Assembly (NCBI RefSeq): GCF_020410765.1
Contig: NZ_CP084541.1
Coordinates: forward strand, 3,724,501-3,788,500
DNA: 64,000 bases
Source: Streptomyces marincola
GTDB taxonomy: Bacteria; Actinomycetota; Actinomycetes; Streptomycetales; Streptomycetaceae
Direction: 5' to 3'
Shown: one piece after another, positions 15,996-24,179 of the stretch
Layout: each line of letters opens with the position of its first letter
Position numbering within the stretch: position 1 is the first letter of the stretch
Made by a program: the position numbers and the translations under genes
Notes under the pieces: model-generated
Databases searched by the model: none
The model's input: the letters and a program-made list of their open reading frames with translations, nothing else
What the model was told of the DNA's origin: nothing

Positions 15996-16943
15996 TCAGC
16001 GGTTCCGTTCCGCGTGCGCGCGGGCGAGTTCGAGCGTGGCGCGGCTGTTGGTGCCGAGCGCGTCGCGGACCCGGGCGCGCGCCTCGGCGAGGTCGGCGTC
16101 CGGGCCGAGCACGTCGGTGATCCGGTCGGTGTCGATGGTCACGGTGTGCCGGGAGACGGCCGTGGTCGAGCCGTCCGCGTGCTCCGTCAGCGACCAGCGG
16201 CCGGTGTGCAGGGTCATCAGCGCGGGCAGCGTGGTCTGCTTGTAGACGATCGCGTGGTGCGGGAAGCACACGCGGAAGGACACGGTCGTGTGGGCCGAGC
16301 CGTCCTTGGCGCGCGTGTCCATCTCAAGCCGCTGGAGCCCAGGCGCCTCCTCGGTGAGGGCGACGCGCGCCACGTGCGGGAGCCGTTCCGGCCAGCGCGC
16401 CGCCTCGTCGAGGAAGTCGTAGACGTCCTTGGCCGGGCCGTTCACGTGGACCGCGTCCTCGAAGGTGAAGGTGCGCTCCTCGGCGCCCGCGGCCAGCTCC
16501 GCGCTCGCCTTGAGCGCGGCCAGCTCCGTGCGGCTGTTGCGGTCGACGGCCCGGTCGATCCACTCCAGCGCGTCGGGCGCGTCGTCGACCGCGCGGTAGT
16601 CGTGCAGCAGCCGCACCCGCGAGCGGTCGGCGGCCAGCGGCTCGATGATCCAGGCGCCGCCCATGGCCGCGACCGGGTGCGCGGAGACCTCCTGGCGGAA
16701 CGTGACGCGCAGGCCCGCCGGGTCGAGGTGGCGGCGCGACGTCCAGCTCTTGGGCGTGCCGTTGGCGGTCGCCCAGATGCGGATGCGCTCCCGCGCGCCG
16801 TCGCCGTCGACGCGTTCGGCGTGCAGGGTCGGCGGGAACACCGACGGCCAGTGGGACACGTCGGCGACGAGGTCGTAGACGGCGGCGGCCGGCGCGGCCA
16901 CCGTGATCGTGTGTTCTGTCTCTCGCGGTCCTGTGTCGGCCAC
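15996..16943 (-). CDS. Polyketide aromatase/cyclase, didomain SRPBCC
   Basis: 315 residues with two START/Bet v1-like halves: residues 8-150 (TITVAAPAAAVYDLVADV, then HWPSVFPP) and residues 160-300 (FEDAVHVNGPAKDVYDFLDE, then WPERLPHV). This is the didomain ARO/CYC type paired with C9 ketoreductases (ActVII, UrdL, LanL, DpsF), which closes and aromatises the first ring between C7 and C12. Its placement between KR and oxygenase genes matches the urdD-urdL-urdM order. Start at ATG 16943, 43 bp after the KR stop. Confidence 0.92.
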   Translation of the reverse strand: MADTGPRETEHTITVAAPAAAVYDLVADVSHWPSVFPPTLHAERVDGDGARERIRIWATANGTPKSWTSRRHLDPAGLRVTFRQEVSAHPVAAMGGAWIIEPLAADRSRVRLLHDYRAVDDAPDALEWIDRAVDRNSRTELAALKASAELAAGAEERTFTFEDAVHVNGPAKDVYDFLDEAARWPERLPHVARVALTEEAPGLQRLEMDTRAKDGSAHTTVSFRVCFPHHAIVYKQTTLPALMTLHTGRWSLTEHADGSTTAVSRHTVTIDTDRITDVLGPDADLAEARARVRDALGTNSRATLELARAHAERNR

Positions 16944-16986
16944 GATGCCTCCTCCGCTCGGGGATGGTGCCCGGGTGCCGGGCCGG

Positions 16987-17784
16987 TCAGAAGTTGCCGA
17001 GCCCGCCGCACACGTTCAGGGCCTGGGAGGTGATGGACGCGGCCGTGTCGGTGGCCAGGTAGCCCACCAGGCCGGCCACCTCGTGCGGCAGGGAGTAGCG
17101 GCCGAGCGGGATCTTGGCCTGGAACTTCGCCAGGACGTCGGCCTCGGAGACCTGCCAGGCGGCGGCGTAGCGCTCGCGCACGCCCTGGGCCATCGGCGTC
17201 TCGACGTAGCCGGGGCACACGGCGTTGACGGTGATGCCGGTGCCGCCGAGTTCGTTGCCGAGCGCCTTGGTGAAGCCGACCACGCCGTGCTTGGAGGCCG
17301 AGTAGGGGGCGGCGAGCACCACGCCCTGCTTGCCCGCGGTCGAGGCGATGTTGATGATGCGGCCCCAGTCCTTGTGCCGCATGCCGCCGGTGGTCAGCAC
17401 CTCGCGGGTGACGACGAACACGCTGGTGAGGTTCGTCTCGATCACGTCGGCCCACAGCTCGTCGCTGAGGTCGGCCGTGACGCCGCCGCCGCCGCGCCCC
17501 GCGTTGTTCACCAGGACGTCGACGGTGCCGAACCGTTCCACGGCGGCGCCGACGAACGCCCTGACCTCCTCGCGGTTTTTGACGTCGCAGCGCGTGCCGT
17601 CCACGTCGTGCCCCTCGGCGCGCAGCTTCGCGACGGTGGCCGCGACGTTGTCCGCGTCGCGCGCGCACAGGAACACGCGGTGCTCCCGCGCGGCGAGCGT
17701 GCGGGCCACTTCGAGGCCGATGCCGCTGGTGGCGCCGGTGACGAGCGCGACGCGCGCCCGCCCGGTCGGTGTCGTCGGTGCCAT
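16987..17784 (-). CDS. C9 polyketide ketoreductase (ActIII/UrdD-like SDR)
   Basis: 265 residues. It shows the Rossmann motif TGATSGIG (residues 16-23), VNNAG, Asn118, Ser148 and the YSASK catalytic pair (Tyr161, Lys165). It also has PGYVETPMA and GRYSLPHEVAGLVGYLATD, which are characteristic of reducing type II PKS ketoreductases. The enzyme reduces the C9 carbonyl of the nascent chain with NADPH. In related clusters the ACP gene precedes this one; here KS-beta does, across a 78-bp gap, so the usual ACP is missing from this point. Confidence 0.93.
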   Translation of the reverse strand: MAPTTPTGRARVALVTGATSGIGLEVARTLAAREHRVFLCARDADNVAATVAKLRAEGHDVDGTRCDVKNREEVRAFVGAAVERFGTVDVLVNNAGRGGGGVTADLSDELWADVIETNLTSVFVVTREVLTTGGMRHKDWGRIINIASTAGKQGVVLAAPYSASKHGVVGFTKALGNELGGTGITVNAVCPGYVETPMAQGVRERYAAAWQVSEADVLAKFQAKIPLGRYSLPHEVAGLVGYLATDTAASITSQALNVCGGLGNF

Positions 17785-17836
17785 GTGTGGTTCACCCGAG
17801 CCTTTCTCGGAACGCGCGGTGGGATGTCGGAAGCGG

Positions 17837-17880
17837 CCGGTCGGCCGGCGGGCGCGGGCCGGTCAGCCGGCGGGCGCGCG
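17837..17880. repeat. Direct repeat, two 22 bp copies at the KS-beta 3' end
   Basis: CCGGTCGGCCGGCGGGCGCG (17837-17856) recurs as CCGGTCAGCCGGCGGGCGCG (17859-17878), with a period of 22 bp. The second copy includes the KS-beta stop codon (TCA at 17863 on the plus strand) and its last codons, so the downstream spacer looks like a duplication of the gene end. It lies at the place where an ACP gene would be expected. Confidence 0.8.
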
Positions 17881-19077
17881 CAGGACGGCGGCGGAGTTGA
17901 ACCCGCCGAACCCGCGGGCGAGGACGAGCGCGGTGCGCAGGTCGGCCGCGCGGGCCCGCGTCACCAGGTCGAGCCCGTACGCCGGGTCGGGGGTGACGTG
18001 CACGGTCGGCGGGATGACGCCGTCGCGCAGCGCGAGCAGGGCCGTCACGACGTCGAGCGCGCCGGCCCCCGCGCCCAGCCGCCCGGTCATGGTCTTGGGC
18101 GCGGTGACCGGGACCGCGCCGGGGCCGAACACCGCGCGCAGCGCGTCGGCCTCCGCCAGGTCGAGTTCGGGAACGGCCGCCGCGTCGGCGAACACCACGT
18201 CGATGTCCGCCGGGCGCGCGCCCGCGTCGTCGAGCGCGCCCCGGATGGCGGCGGCGAGGTTGCCGGGCCTGCCGCTGTCCCGCGGCGGGTCGAACGTCGC
18301 GGCGCAGCCGGCGATCTCGCCGTGCACGCGGGCGCCGCGCCGGCGCGCGGCGGCGGCGTCCTCGACCACGAGGAGGGCGCCGCCCTCGCCCGGGACGTGG
18401 CCGCGCGCCTCGCGGTCGAACGGCAGGTAGGCCCGTTCCGGGTCGCCGCTCTCGCTGACCCGGCCGCCGGCCAGGTGCGCGACCCAGCCCCAGGAGCACA
18501 GCGAGGAGTCGACCCCGCCGGCGAGCATGAGCCGCTGGCCCTTGCGGATCAGCCGCCTGGCCTGCGTCAGCGCGTCGAGGCCGCCGGCCTGGTCGCTGAC
18601 CAGCGCGCTGCTCGCGCCGCGCACGCCGTGCCTGATGGAGAGCTGGCCGGTGTTCACGGCGTAGAACCAGGCGAACGACTGGTACGCGCTGACGTGGTCG
18701 GGACCCTCGGCCCACAGGGCGCGCAACTCCCGCTCGCCGAAGGCGTAGCCGCCCGCGGTGGCGGCCGTGACCACGCCGGACCCGAACCGTTCGAGGTCAG
18801 AGGGCCGGACTCCGGCGTCGTCGAACGCCCACTCGGCGGCGGCGAGGGCGAGGCGCGTCATGTGGTCGGTCTGCGGGATCAGCCGGACCGGCACGTGGTC
18901 CCTGGCGGCGAAGTCGGGCACCTCGCCGGCCAGCCGCGCCCGGTACCCGCGCGCGTCGAACCGGGTGAGCGGCCCGATGCCGGCCCGTCCCGCGCGGGTC
19001 GCGGCCCAGTAGTCCTCGGTGCCGAGCCCGTTGGGCGCGGCCACGCCGAAGCCGGTCACGACGGCGGACGCGCTCAT
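17863..19077 (-). CDS. Ketosynthase beta / chain-length factor (KS-beta)
   Basis: 404 residues, thiolase fold. The active-site Cys is replaced by Gln in ALVSDQAGGLDAL (Gln163), the signature of decarboxylating chain-length factors. It pairs with KS-alpha to form the heterodimer that sets chain length. ATG 19077 overlaps the KS-alpha stop by ATGA, the coupling usual for the 1:1 dimer. Chain length cannot be read reliably by eye, but the partner tailoring set (KR, didomain aromatase, TcmI-type cyclase) fits a decaketide-type angucyclic or related scaffold. Confidence 0.95.
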   Translation of the reverse strand: MSASAVVTGFGVAAPNGLGTEDYWAATRAGRAGIGPLTRFDARGYRARLAGEVPDFAARDHVPVRLIPQTDHMTRLALAAAEWAFDDAGVRPSDLERFGSGVVTAATAGGYAFGERELRALWAEGPDHVSAYQSFAWFYAVNTGQLSIRHGVRGASSALVSDQAGGLDALTQARRLIRKGQRLMLAGGVDSSLCSWGWVAHLAGGRVSESGDPERAYLPFDREARGHVPGEGGALLVVEDAAAARRRGARVHGEIAGCAATFDPPRDSGRPGNLAAAIRGALDDAGARPADIDVVFADAAAVPELDLAEADALRAVFGPGAVPVTAPKTMTGRLGAGAGALDVVTALLALRDGVIPPTVHVTPDPAYGLDLVTRARAADLRTALVLARGFGGFNSAAVLRAPAG

Positions 19078-20348
19078 GCGGCCCTCCGTTCCGCGCCGGC
19101 CAGCACCATGGCGCTCTGGAAGCCGCCGAAGCCGCTGCCCACGGTGAGGACCGCGTCCGTGCGCCATTCCCGCGCGGTGACCGGGACGTAGTCCAGGTCG
19201 CACTCGGGGTCGGGGGTCGAGAAGTTGGCGGTCGGCGGCACGACGTTGTCCCGCATGGCGAGCACGCAGGCCGCGATCTCGATGGAGCCGATCGCGCCGA
19301 GCGAGTGCCCGACCATCGACTTGATGGAGCTGACCGGCGTGCGGCGGGCGTGCTCGCCCAGGCTCCGCTTGAACGCGCCGGTCTCGTGGCGGTCGTTCTG
19401 CTTGGTGCCTGAGCCGTGGGCGTTGATGTAGTCGATGTCCTCCGGGTCGAGCCGCGCCTCGTCCAGGGCGGAGCGGATCGCCTCCGCCAGCTCGGCGCCG
19501 TCCTGCCGCAGCCCCGTCATGTGGTAGGCGTTGCAGCGGGAGGCGAACCCGGCGATCTCGGCGTAGACGTGCGCGCCCCGGCGCCGCGCGGCCGCCAGCT
19601 CCTCCACGACGAACACCGCGCTGCCCTCGGCCAGTACGAAGCCGTTGCGTGAGGCGTCGAACGGGCGCGAGGCGTGCGCGGCGTCGTCGTTGCGCGGCGA
19701 GGTCGCCTTGATGGCGTCGAAGCAGGCCACGGTGATCGGCGTGATCGGGGCGTCGGTCCCGCCGCAGATCATCACGTCGGCCGAGCCCTCGCGGATCAGG
19801 TCGGCCGCCAGGCCGACCGAGTCGAGGCCCGAGGTGCACCCGGTGGACACGACCGTGGCCGGGCCCTCCGCGCCGACGGCCCAGGCCACCTCGGCCGCGA
19901 ACGAGCTGGGCACGAAGTGGTGGTAGAACCACGGCGGCAGGTAGTCGCCTGTGACCGCTTCGAGGCGGCCGTCGTCACTGGCGAGCCGGTACTCGTCCTC
20001 AAGGGACGTCGAGGCGCCCACGGCGCTGCCGATGCTCACGCCGACCCGCGCCGGGCCCGCCTCGACCGGGTCGAAGCCGCTGTCGGCGACGGCCTCGCGG
20101 GCGGCGACGACGGCGAGTTGCGCGGCCCGGTCCATGCGGCGCACCTCGCGCCCGCCGAGCCCGTGCGCCCCCGGGTCGAAGTCGATCTCCGCGGCGATGC
20201 GGGACCTGAACGGCGAGGGGTCGAAGAACGTGATGCCCCGGGTCGCGGTCCTGCCCTCGACCAGCATCTTCCAGAAGTCCTTCGTGCCCGTGCCGCCCGG
20301 CGCCATCACGCCGACCCCGGTGATCACTGCGCGTCGTTCCACTGTCAT
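19074..20348 (-). CDS. Ketosynthase alpha (KS-alpha)
   Basis: 424 residues from ATG 20348. The catalytic residues are visible: Cys171 in VVSTGCTSGLDSVG, His311 in YINAHGSGTKQND, Lys343 in SSIKSMVGHSLGA and His348 in the same stretch. It is the condensing subunit of the minimal PKS and works with KS-beta and the ACP. The start was chosen at MTVERRAVITGVGV, which is the family N-terminus; the longer open frame overlaps the cyclase gene. Position between the cyclase and KS-beta genes matches urdF-urdA-urdB. Confidence 0.96.
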   Translation of the reverse strand: MTVERRAVITGVGVMAPGGTGTKDFWKMLVEGRTATRGITFFDPSPFRSRIAAEIDFDPGAHGLGGREVRRMDRAAQLAVVAAREAVADSGFDPVEAGPARVGVSIGSAVGASTSLEDEYRLASDDGRLEAVTGDYLPPWFYHHFVPSSFAAEVAWAVGAEGPATVVSTGCTSGLDSVGLAADLIREGSADVMICGGTDAPITPITVACFDAIKATSPRNDDAAHASRPFDASRNGFVLAEGSAVFVVEELAAARRRGAHVYAEIAGFASRCNAYHMTGLRQDGAELAEAIRSALDEARLDPEDIDYINAHGSGTKQNDRHETGAFKRSLGEHARRTPVSSIKSMVGHSLGAIGSIEIAACVLAMRDNVVPPTANFSTPDPECDLDYVPVTAREWRTDAVLTVGSGFGGFQSAMVLAGAERRAA

Positions 20349-20379
20349 CCCCTCCGCTCGTGGACCGTCGGTTCCGCGG

Positions 20380-20703
20380 TCAGCCCTGCCACCGGTAGAA
20401 CCGGGTGGCCATCGCGTCGGCCGGCGACTTCCATGTCTCCGGGTCGTACGGGTCGACGAACGGCCGCATCTCGGCGCTGACCTTGACGAACAGCGGGTGG
20501 GAGCGCGCGTCGGCGATGTTCCGGGGGCCGTCCTCGGAGTCGAAGTCCTGGAGGTGGAAGTACAGGCCCTGGTAGGTGAAGAGCTCACGGCGCCTGGTGC
20601 CCATGACGTGCGGCATGTCGGTGGCGTCGAAGTCGGCGAAGACCCGGGCGATGTCGTCGGCCGCGCCCGGCTTCATCCGGGCCACGATCAGTGTGCTGTA
20701 CAT
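20380..20703 (-). CDS. TcmI-type polyketide cyclase (UrdF/JadI position)
   Basis: 107 residues with the small ferredoxin-like fold of the PF04673 polyketide-cyclase family. It begins MYSTLIVARMKPGAADDIAR and contains TYQGLYFHLQDF and ends DAMATRFYRWQG. In angucycline clusters this protein (UrdF, LanF, JadI) is encoded just upstream of KS-alpha and directs later ring closures. In tetracenomycin it is TcmI. Its position is diagnostic: oxygenase, then cyclase, then KS-alpha. The gap to KS-alpha is 31 bp. Confidence 0.93.
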   Translation of the reverse strand: MYSTLIVARMKPGAADDIARVFADFDATDMPHVMGTRRRELFTYQGLYFHLQDFDSEDGPRNIADARSHPLFVKVSAEMRPFVDPYDPETWKSPADAMATRFYRWQG

Positions 20704-20742
20704 GACTGTGCCTCCTCGTGTGCGAGGTCCGGTCGCTCGGCG

Positions 20743-22218
20743 CTACCGGACGGGTTGACCGAACCACTGCTCCAGCGCGGCGGCGGCGTCGACGGTCCCG
20801 GGCGCCACCCAGGCCACGTAGCCGTCCGGGCGCACGAGCACCGCGTCCGCCCCGGCCAGCGCCCCCGCGCCGTCCCCCGCCGGCGCCGGGGCGACCGGAA
20901 CGAACGCGACGCGGTCGGACCAGCCGGCGGCCAGCCGCGCCAGCTTGTCGTCGCCCGACAGGTCGAGCAGCACGCCCTTCGCGTCGCGCAGCAGCGAAAC
21001 GGGGTCGGTGGCCCGGCCGCCGGTGACCAGCTCGACCGGCGGGACGCGGCGGCCCAGCAGCGGGTGGGCGGACTCCCCGGCGTCGCCGTACCTGATCTCC
21101 ATGCCGCTGACCATGCCGACCAGGTGCCGGTTGACCTCGTCGAACGCCATCAGCTCGCCCAGCACCGTGCGCAGCGGGTCCACCTCGGTGCCGCCGAGGT
21201 AGACCAGGCCCTGCGCCTGCGTGTTCATCAGCACGCGGGCGCCGACCGGGTGCCGCTCCTCGTGGTAGGTGTCCAGCAGGTCGACGGGCGTTCCCGCGCG
21301 CAGCGCGGCGCCCAGCTTCCAGCCGAGGTTGACGGCGTCCTGGATGCCGACGTTCAGGCCCTGGCCGCCGGCGGGCAGGTGCACGTGCGCCGCGTCGCCC
21401 GCCAGGAACACGCGCCCGCGCCGGTACTCCTCGGCCTGCCGCGCCGAGTCGGTGAACGAACTCGTCCACAGCGGCGTGGCCCCCGAGATGTCCTCGCCCG
21501 TCAGGCGCTGCCAGGCCGCGGCCACCTCGGCGAACGGCGGCGGCCCGGTGCGTTCCGACGGCTCGGTGCCGCGTTCGCACACGATGATGCGGTCGATGCC
21601 GTCGCCGATCGGCGCGTTCATCGCCATGCCGCCGGGCACCCGCTGCCCGATGGGGCGCGGCGGCAGCCCCGCGCCCTTCAGGTCGGCCAGGAACATCTCC
21701 ATCGTCGCGGCGGAACCGGGGAACCCGATGCCGGTCAGCGCGCGGACCGTGCTGTGGCCCCCGTCGCAGCCGACGAGGTGGGCAGCGCGCAGCGACCCCG
21801 CGCCGCCCGGCCCGGTGAACCGGGCCTCGACGTGGTCGCCGTGGTCGGGGATCGCGGTCAGCTCGTGCCCGCGCCTGATCTCCGCGCCCAGCTCCTCGGC
21901 CCACGCCGAGAGGACCGCCTCGGTGCGCCACTGCGGAATGCCGTTGGCCTGGAAGTGGATGCCGTCCAGCACGCCGAAGTCCAGCGGCAGGCCGCCGAAG
22001 TGCCCGGCCGCCGAGGTGTGGAACTCACCGAACCGCGGCAGCAGCCCCCGCTGGTCGAACACCTCCATCGTGCGGGCCGTGAAACCGAGGCCGCGGGACT
22101 GCCCCGTGGGCTCGGCCAGCCGTTCCAGCACGACGACCTCGACGCCCGCGAGGCGCAGTTCGCCCGCCAGCATCAGCCCGGTCGGGCCCGCGCCGACCAC
22201 GATCACCCGGTTGTCCAT
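20743..22218 (-). CDS. FAD-dependent polyketide oxygenase (UrdE-like)
   Basis: 491 residues from ATG 22218. This start has a very strong GGGAGGGGGAACG ribosome-binding site and gives the normal family N-terminus MDNRVIVVGAGPTGLMLAGEL. An in-frame ATG at 22272 overlaps the epimerase stop and is an alternative. Other motifs are VGCDGGHSTVRALTGIGFPG and GDAAHVHLPAGGQGLNVGIQ. It is clearly paralogous to the oxygenase at 14561-15991, including the tail (VLVRPDGYVAW, EQWFG). By position it matches UrdE/LanE-type enzymes, which oxygenate angucyclinone intermediates. Confidence 0.88.
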   Translation of the reverse strand: MDNRVIVVGAGPTGLMLAGELRLAGVEVVVLERLAEPTGQSRGLGFTARTMEVFDQRGLLPRFGEFHTSAAGHFGGLPLDFGVLDGIHFQANGIPQWRTEAVLSAWAEELGAEIRRGHELTAIPDHGDHVEARFTGPGGAGSLRAAHLVGCDGGHSTVRALTGIGFPGSAATMEMFLADLKGAGLPPRPIGQRVPGGMAMNAPIGDGIDRIIVCERGTEPSERTGPPPFAEVAAAWQRLTGEDISGATPLWTSSFTDSARQAEEYRRGRVFLAGDAAHVHLPAGGQGLNVGIQDAVNLGWKLGAALRAGTPVDLLDTYHEERHPVGARVLMNTQAQGLVYLGGTEVDPLRTVLGELMAFDEVNRHLVGMVSGMEIRYGDAGESAHPLLGRRVPPVELVTGGRATDPVSLLRDAKGVLLDLSGDDKLARLAAGWSDRVAFVPVAPAPAGDGAGALAGADAVLVRPDGYVAWVAPGTVDAAAALEQWFGQPVR

Positions 22219-22268
22219 GCCGCTCGTTCCCCCTCCCGGGCCCGCGTCCGCCGCGGTGTCCCGCGCCG

Positions 22269-22889
22269 TCATCGGCCGGCCCCCGCTCCCGCGTATCCGC
22301 GCTCGATCTCCTGGCAGCGCGCGTAGTCGGGCAGCGCGCCGCTCGCCTGGGCCTCGGCCAGCGTGACGGCGACTCGGTCGCGGTCGGAGAGGATCGGCTC
22401 GCCGATCTCCTCGGGGATCGGCAGCCCGAGAGCGGGATCGAGCACCTGGAGCGCCAGTTCGTTCTCCGGCACGTAGCCCTCGGAGAGCATGTAGGACATG
22501 ACCGTGTCGTCATCGAGCGCGACGAACGCGTGCCCCACGCCCACGGGGAAGTACATGGTCCTGAAGTGCCGCTGGTCCATCAGCACGACGTCCCACCGGC
22601 CGAACGTCGGCGAGCCGACGCGGATGTCCACGACGATGTCGAGGGCGCTGCCGCGCGCGCAGTAGACGTACTTGGCGTTGCCAGGCGGCGTGACCGTGTA
22701 GTGGACGCCGCGGACCACGCCGCGGCGCGAGACGCTGTGGTTGGTCTGCGCGACCGGGAAGAGCGGCGCGCCGTGCGCGTCGGTGAACGCCTGGCCCTGG
22801 AACGGCGAGACGAACAGGCCGCGTTCGTCTCCGAAGACGCGCGGGGTGAACTCCAGGGCGCCGGCGACGGCGAGTTCTCTGACTTCCAT
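22269..22889 (-). CDS. dTDP-4-keto-6-deoxyhexose 3,5-epimerase (RmlC family)
   Basis: 206 residues with the RmlC cupin fold. It has FGDERGLFVSPF near the N-terminus, the catalytic His63 in RRGVVRGVHYT, and Tyr133 in VMSYMLSEGY as the likely acid partner. Members in aminosugar pathways (DnmU, EvaD) invert mainly C5 and so yield L-sugars. Start at ATG 22889, after the family N-terminus. It lies between the aminotransferase and oxygenase genes in the same operon. Presence of this enzyme is the basis for predicting an L-configured sugar; C3 inversion is irrelevant once C3 carries the amine. Confidence 0.92.
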   Translation of the reverse strand: MEVRELAVAGALEFTPRVFGDERGLFVSPFQGQAFTDAHGAPLFPVAQTNHSVSRRGVVRGVHYTVTPPGNAKYVYCARGSALDIVVDIRVGSPTFGRWDVVLMDQRHFRTMYFPVGVGHAFVALDDDTVMSYMLSEGYVPENELALQVLDPALGLPIPEEIGEPILSDRDRVAVTLAEAQASGALPDYARCQEIERGYAGAGAGR

Positions 22890-22951
22890 GCCTTTTCCGC
22901 CTCTCAGCGGTTCGATGGGGACGGGGGGCGGGACGAGGGCCGGGCGCCGCC

Positions 22952-24061
22952 TCAGAGGGTGGCGAGCACCTCGCGCACCGCGTCGATGACCTTGTCCTGC
23001 ACGTCCTCGGGCAGCGAGGGGTACATCGGCAGCGAGAAGATCTCGCCGGCCAGGCGCTCGGTGACGGGCAGGCTGCCCCGCTCGTAGCCCAGGTGCGCGA
23101 ACCCGGACATCGTGTGGACCGGCCACGGATAGCTGATGTTGAGCTGGATGTCGTACGCGGCCAGGCGTTCGATGATGTCGTCGCGCCTGGGGTGGCGCAC
23201 CACGTAGACGTAGTAGACGTGCTCGTTGCCCGGCACGGTGGCCGGCAGCTTCAGGCCGGTGTCGCCGAGCCCTTCCTCGTAACGCCTGGCCACGCGGCGG
23301 CGGCCGTCGATGTAGGCGTCGAGGCGGGTCAGCTTCCTGCGCAGGATCTCGGCGTGCACCTCGTCGAGGCGGCTGTTGTGCGCCGGCGTCTGGACCGTGT
23401 AGTACCGCTCGGCCATGCCGTAGTAGCGCAGCCGGCGCAGTGCCGTGTCGGTCTCCGCCGAGCCGGTCACGACGGCCCCGCCGTCGCCGTAGGCGCCCAG
23501 CACCTTCGTCGGGTAGAAGGAGAACGCGGCCACGTCGCCCCTGGTCCCGGCGAGCGAGCCGCCCTGGCGGGCCCCGTGGGCCTGCGCGCAGTCCTCAAGC
23601 ACGGGCAGGCCGTGCCGCCGCGCCACGGCGAGCAGCGCGTCCATGTCGACGCACTGCCCGTAGAGGTGCACGGGCAGCAGGCACTTGGTGGCCCCGGTGA
23701 TGGCGGCCTCGACCTGGTCGACGTCCATCAGGAAGTCGTCCTCGCGCACATCGACGAAGACCGGGGTGGCCCCGGTGGAGTCGATGGCGACGACGGTGGG
23801 CGCCGCGGTGTTCGACACGGTGATCACCTCGTCGCCCGGCCCGACGCCGAGGGCCTGGAGGCCGAGCTTGACGGCGTTGGTGCCGTTGTCGACGCCGGTG
23901 CAGTGGGCGGCCCCGAGGTAGGCGGCGAACTCCTCCTCGAACCCGCGGACGCTTCTCCCCAGGACGAGTTGGCCCGAGGCGAACACCGTCTCGACCGCGT
24001 CCAGGATGTCGGCCCGTTCCTTCTCGTACTCCGGCAGGTAGTCCCACACGCGCGTGGTCAT
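22952..24061 (-). CDS. NDP-hexose 3-aminotransferase (DegT/DnrJ/EryC1 family)
   Basis: 369 residues, a PLP-dependent fold I enzyme. The PLP lysine lies in SFYPTKVLGAYGDGGAV (Lys186), Asp157 in LEDCAQAHGA binds the pyridine nitrogen, and VDNGTNAVKLGLQALGVG forms the phosphate region. It transfers an amino group, normally from glutamate, to C3 of the 3-keto-2,6-dideoxy intermediate supplied by the 2,3-dehydratase. Close functional relatives are DnmJ, AknZ and MegDII. The start at 24061 is the usual family N-terminus (MTTRVWDYLPEYEKERADIL). Confidence 0.93.
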   Translation of the reverse strand: MTTRVWDYLPEYEKERADILDAVETVFASGQLVLGRSVRGFEEEFAAYLGAAHCTGVDNGTNAVKLGLQALGVGPGDEVITVSNTAAPTVVAIDSTGATPVFVDVREDDFLMDVDQVEAAITGATKCLLPVHLYGQCVDMDALLAVARRHGLPVLEDCAQAHGARQGGSLAGTRGDVAAFSFYPTKVLGAYGDGGAVVTGSAETDTALRRLRYYGMAERYYTVQTPAHNSRLDEVHAEILRRKLTRLDAYIDGRRRVARRYEEGLGDTGLKLPATVPGNEHVYYVYVVRHPRRDDIIERLAAYDIQLNISYPWPVHTMSGFAHLGYERGSLPVTERLAGEIFSLPMYPSLPEDVQDKVIDAVREVLATL

Positions 24062-24074
24062 CGCTTCTCCTTGC

Positions 24075-24113
24075 TGTTCCTCGGTGTTCCTCGGTGTCCT
24101 CGGTGTTCCTCGG
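24075..24113. repeat. Tandem repeat, four ~10 bp units upstream of the aminotransferase gene
   Basis: The unit TGTTCCTCGG occurs at 24075-24084, 24085-24094, 24095-24103 (one base short) and 24104-24113. It sits just upstream of the aminotransferase start at 24061 on the minus strand, in the 118-bp gap to the methyltransferase gene, so it would form part of the mRNA leader between the two genes. Confidence 0.85.
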
Positions 24114-24179
24114 CCGTCGCCGGCGCTCTCGGGCGGTGTCGCGCGGCGCGCCGGCCCGCGGCCGGCGGCACCCGGCGGG

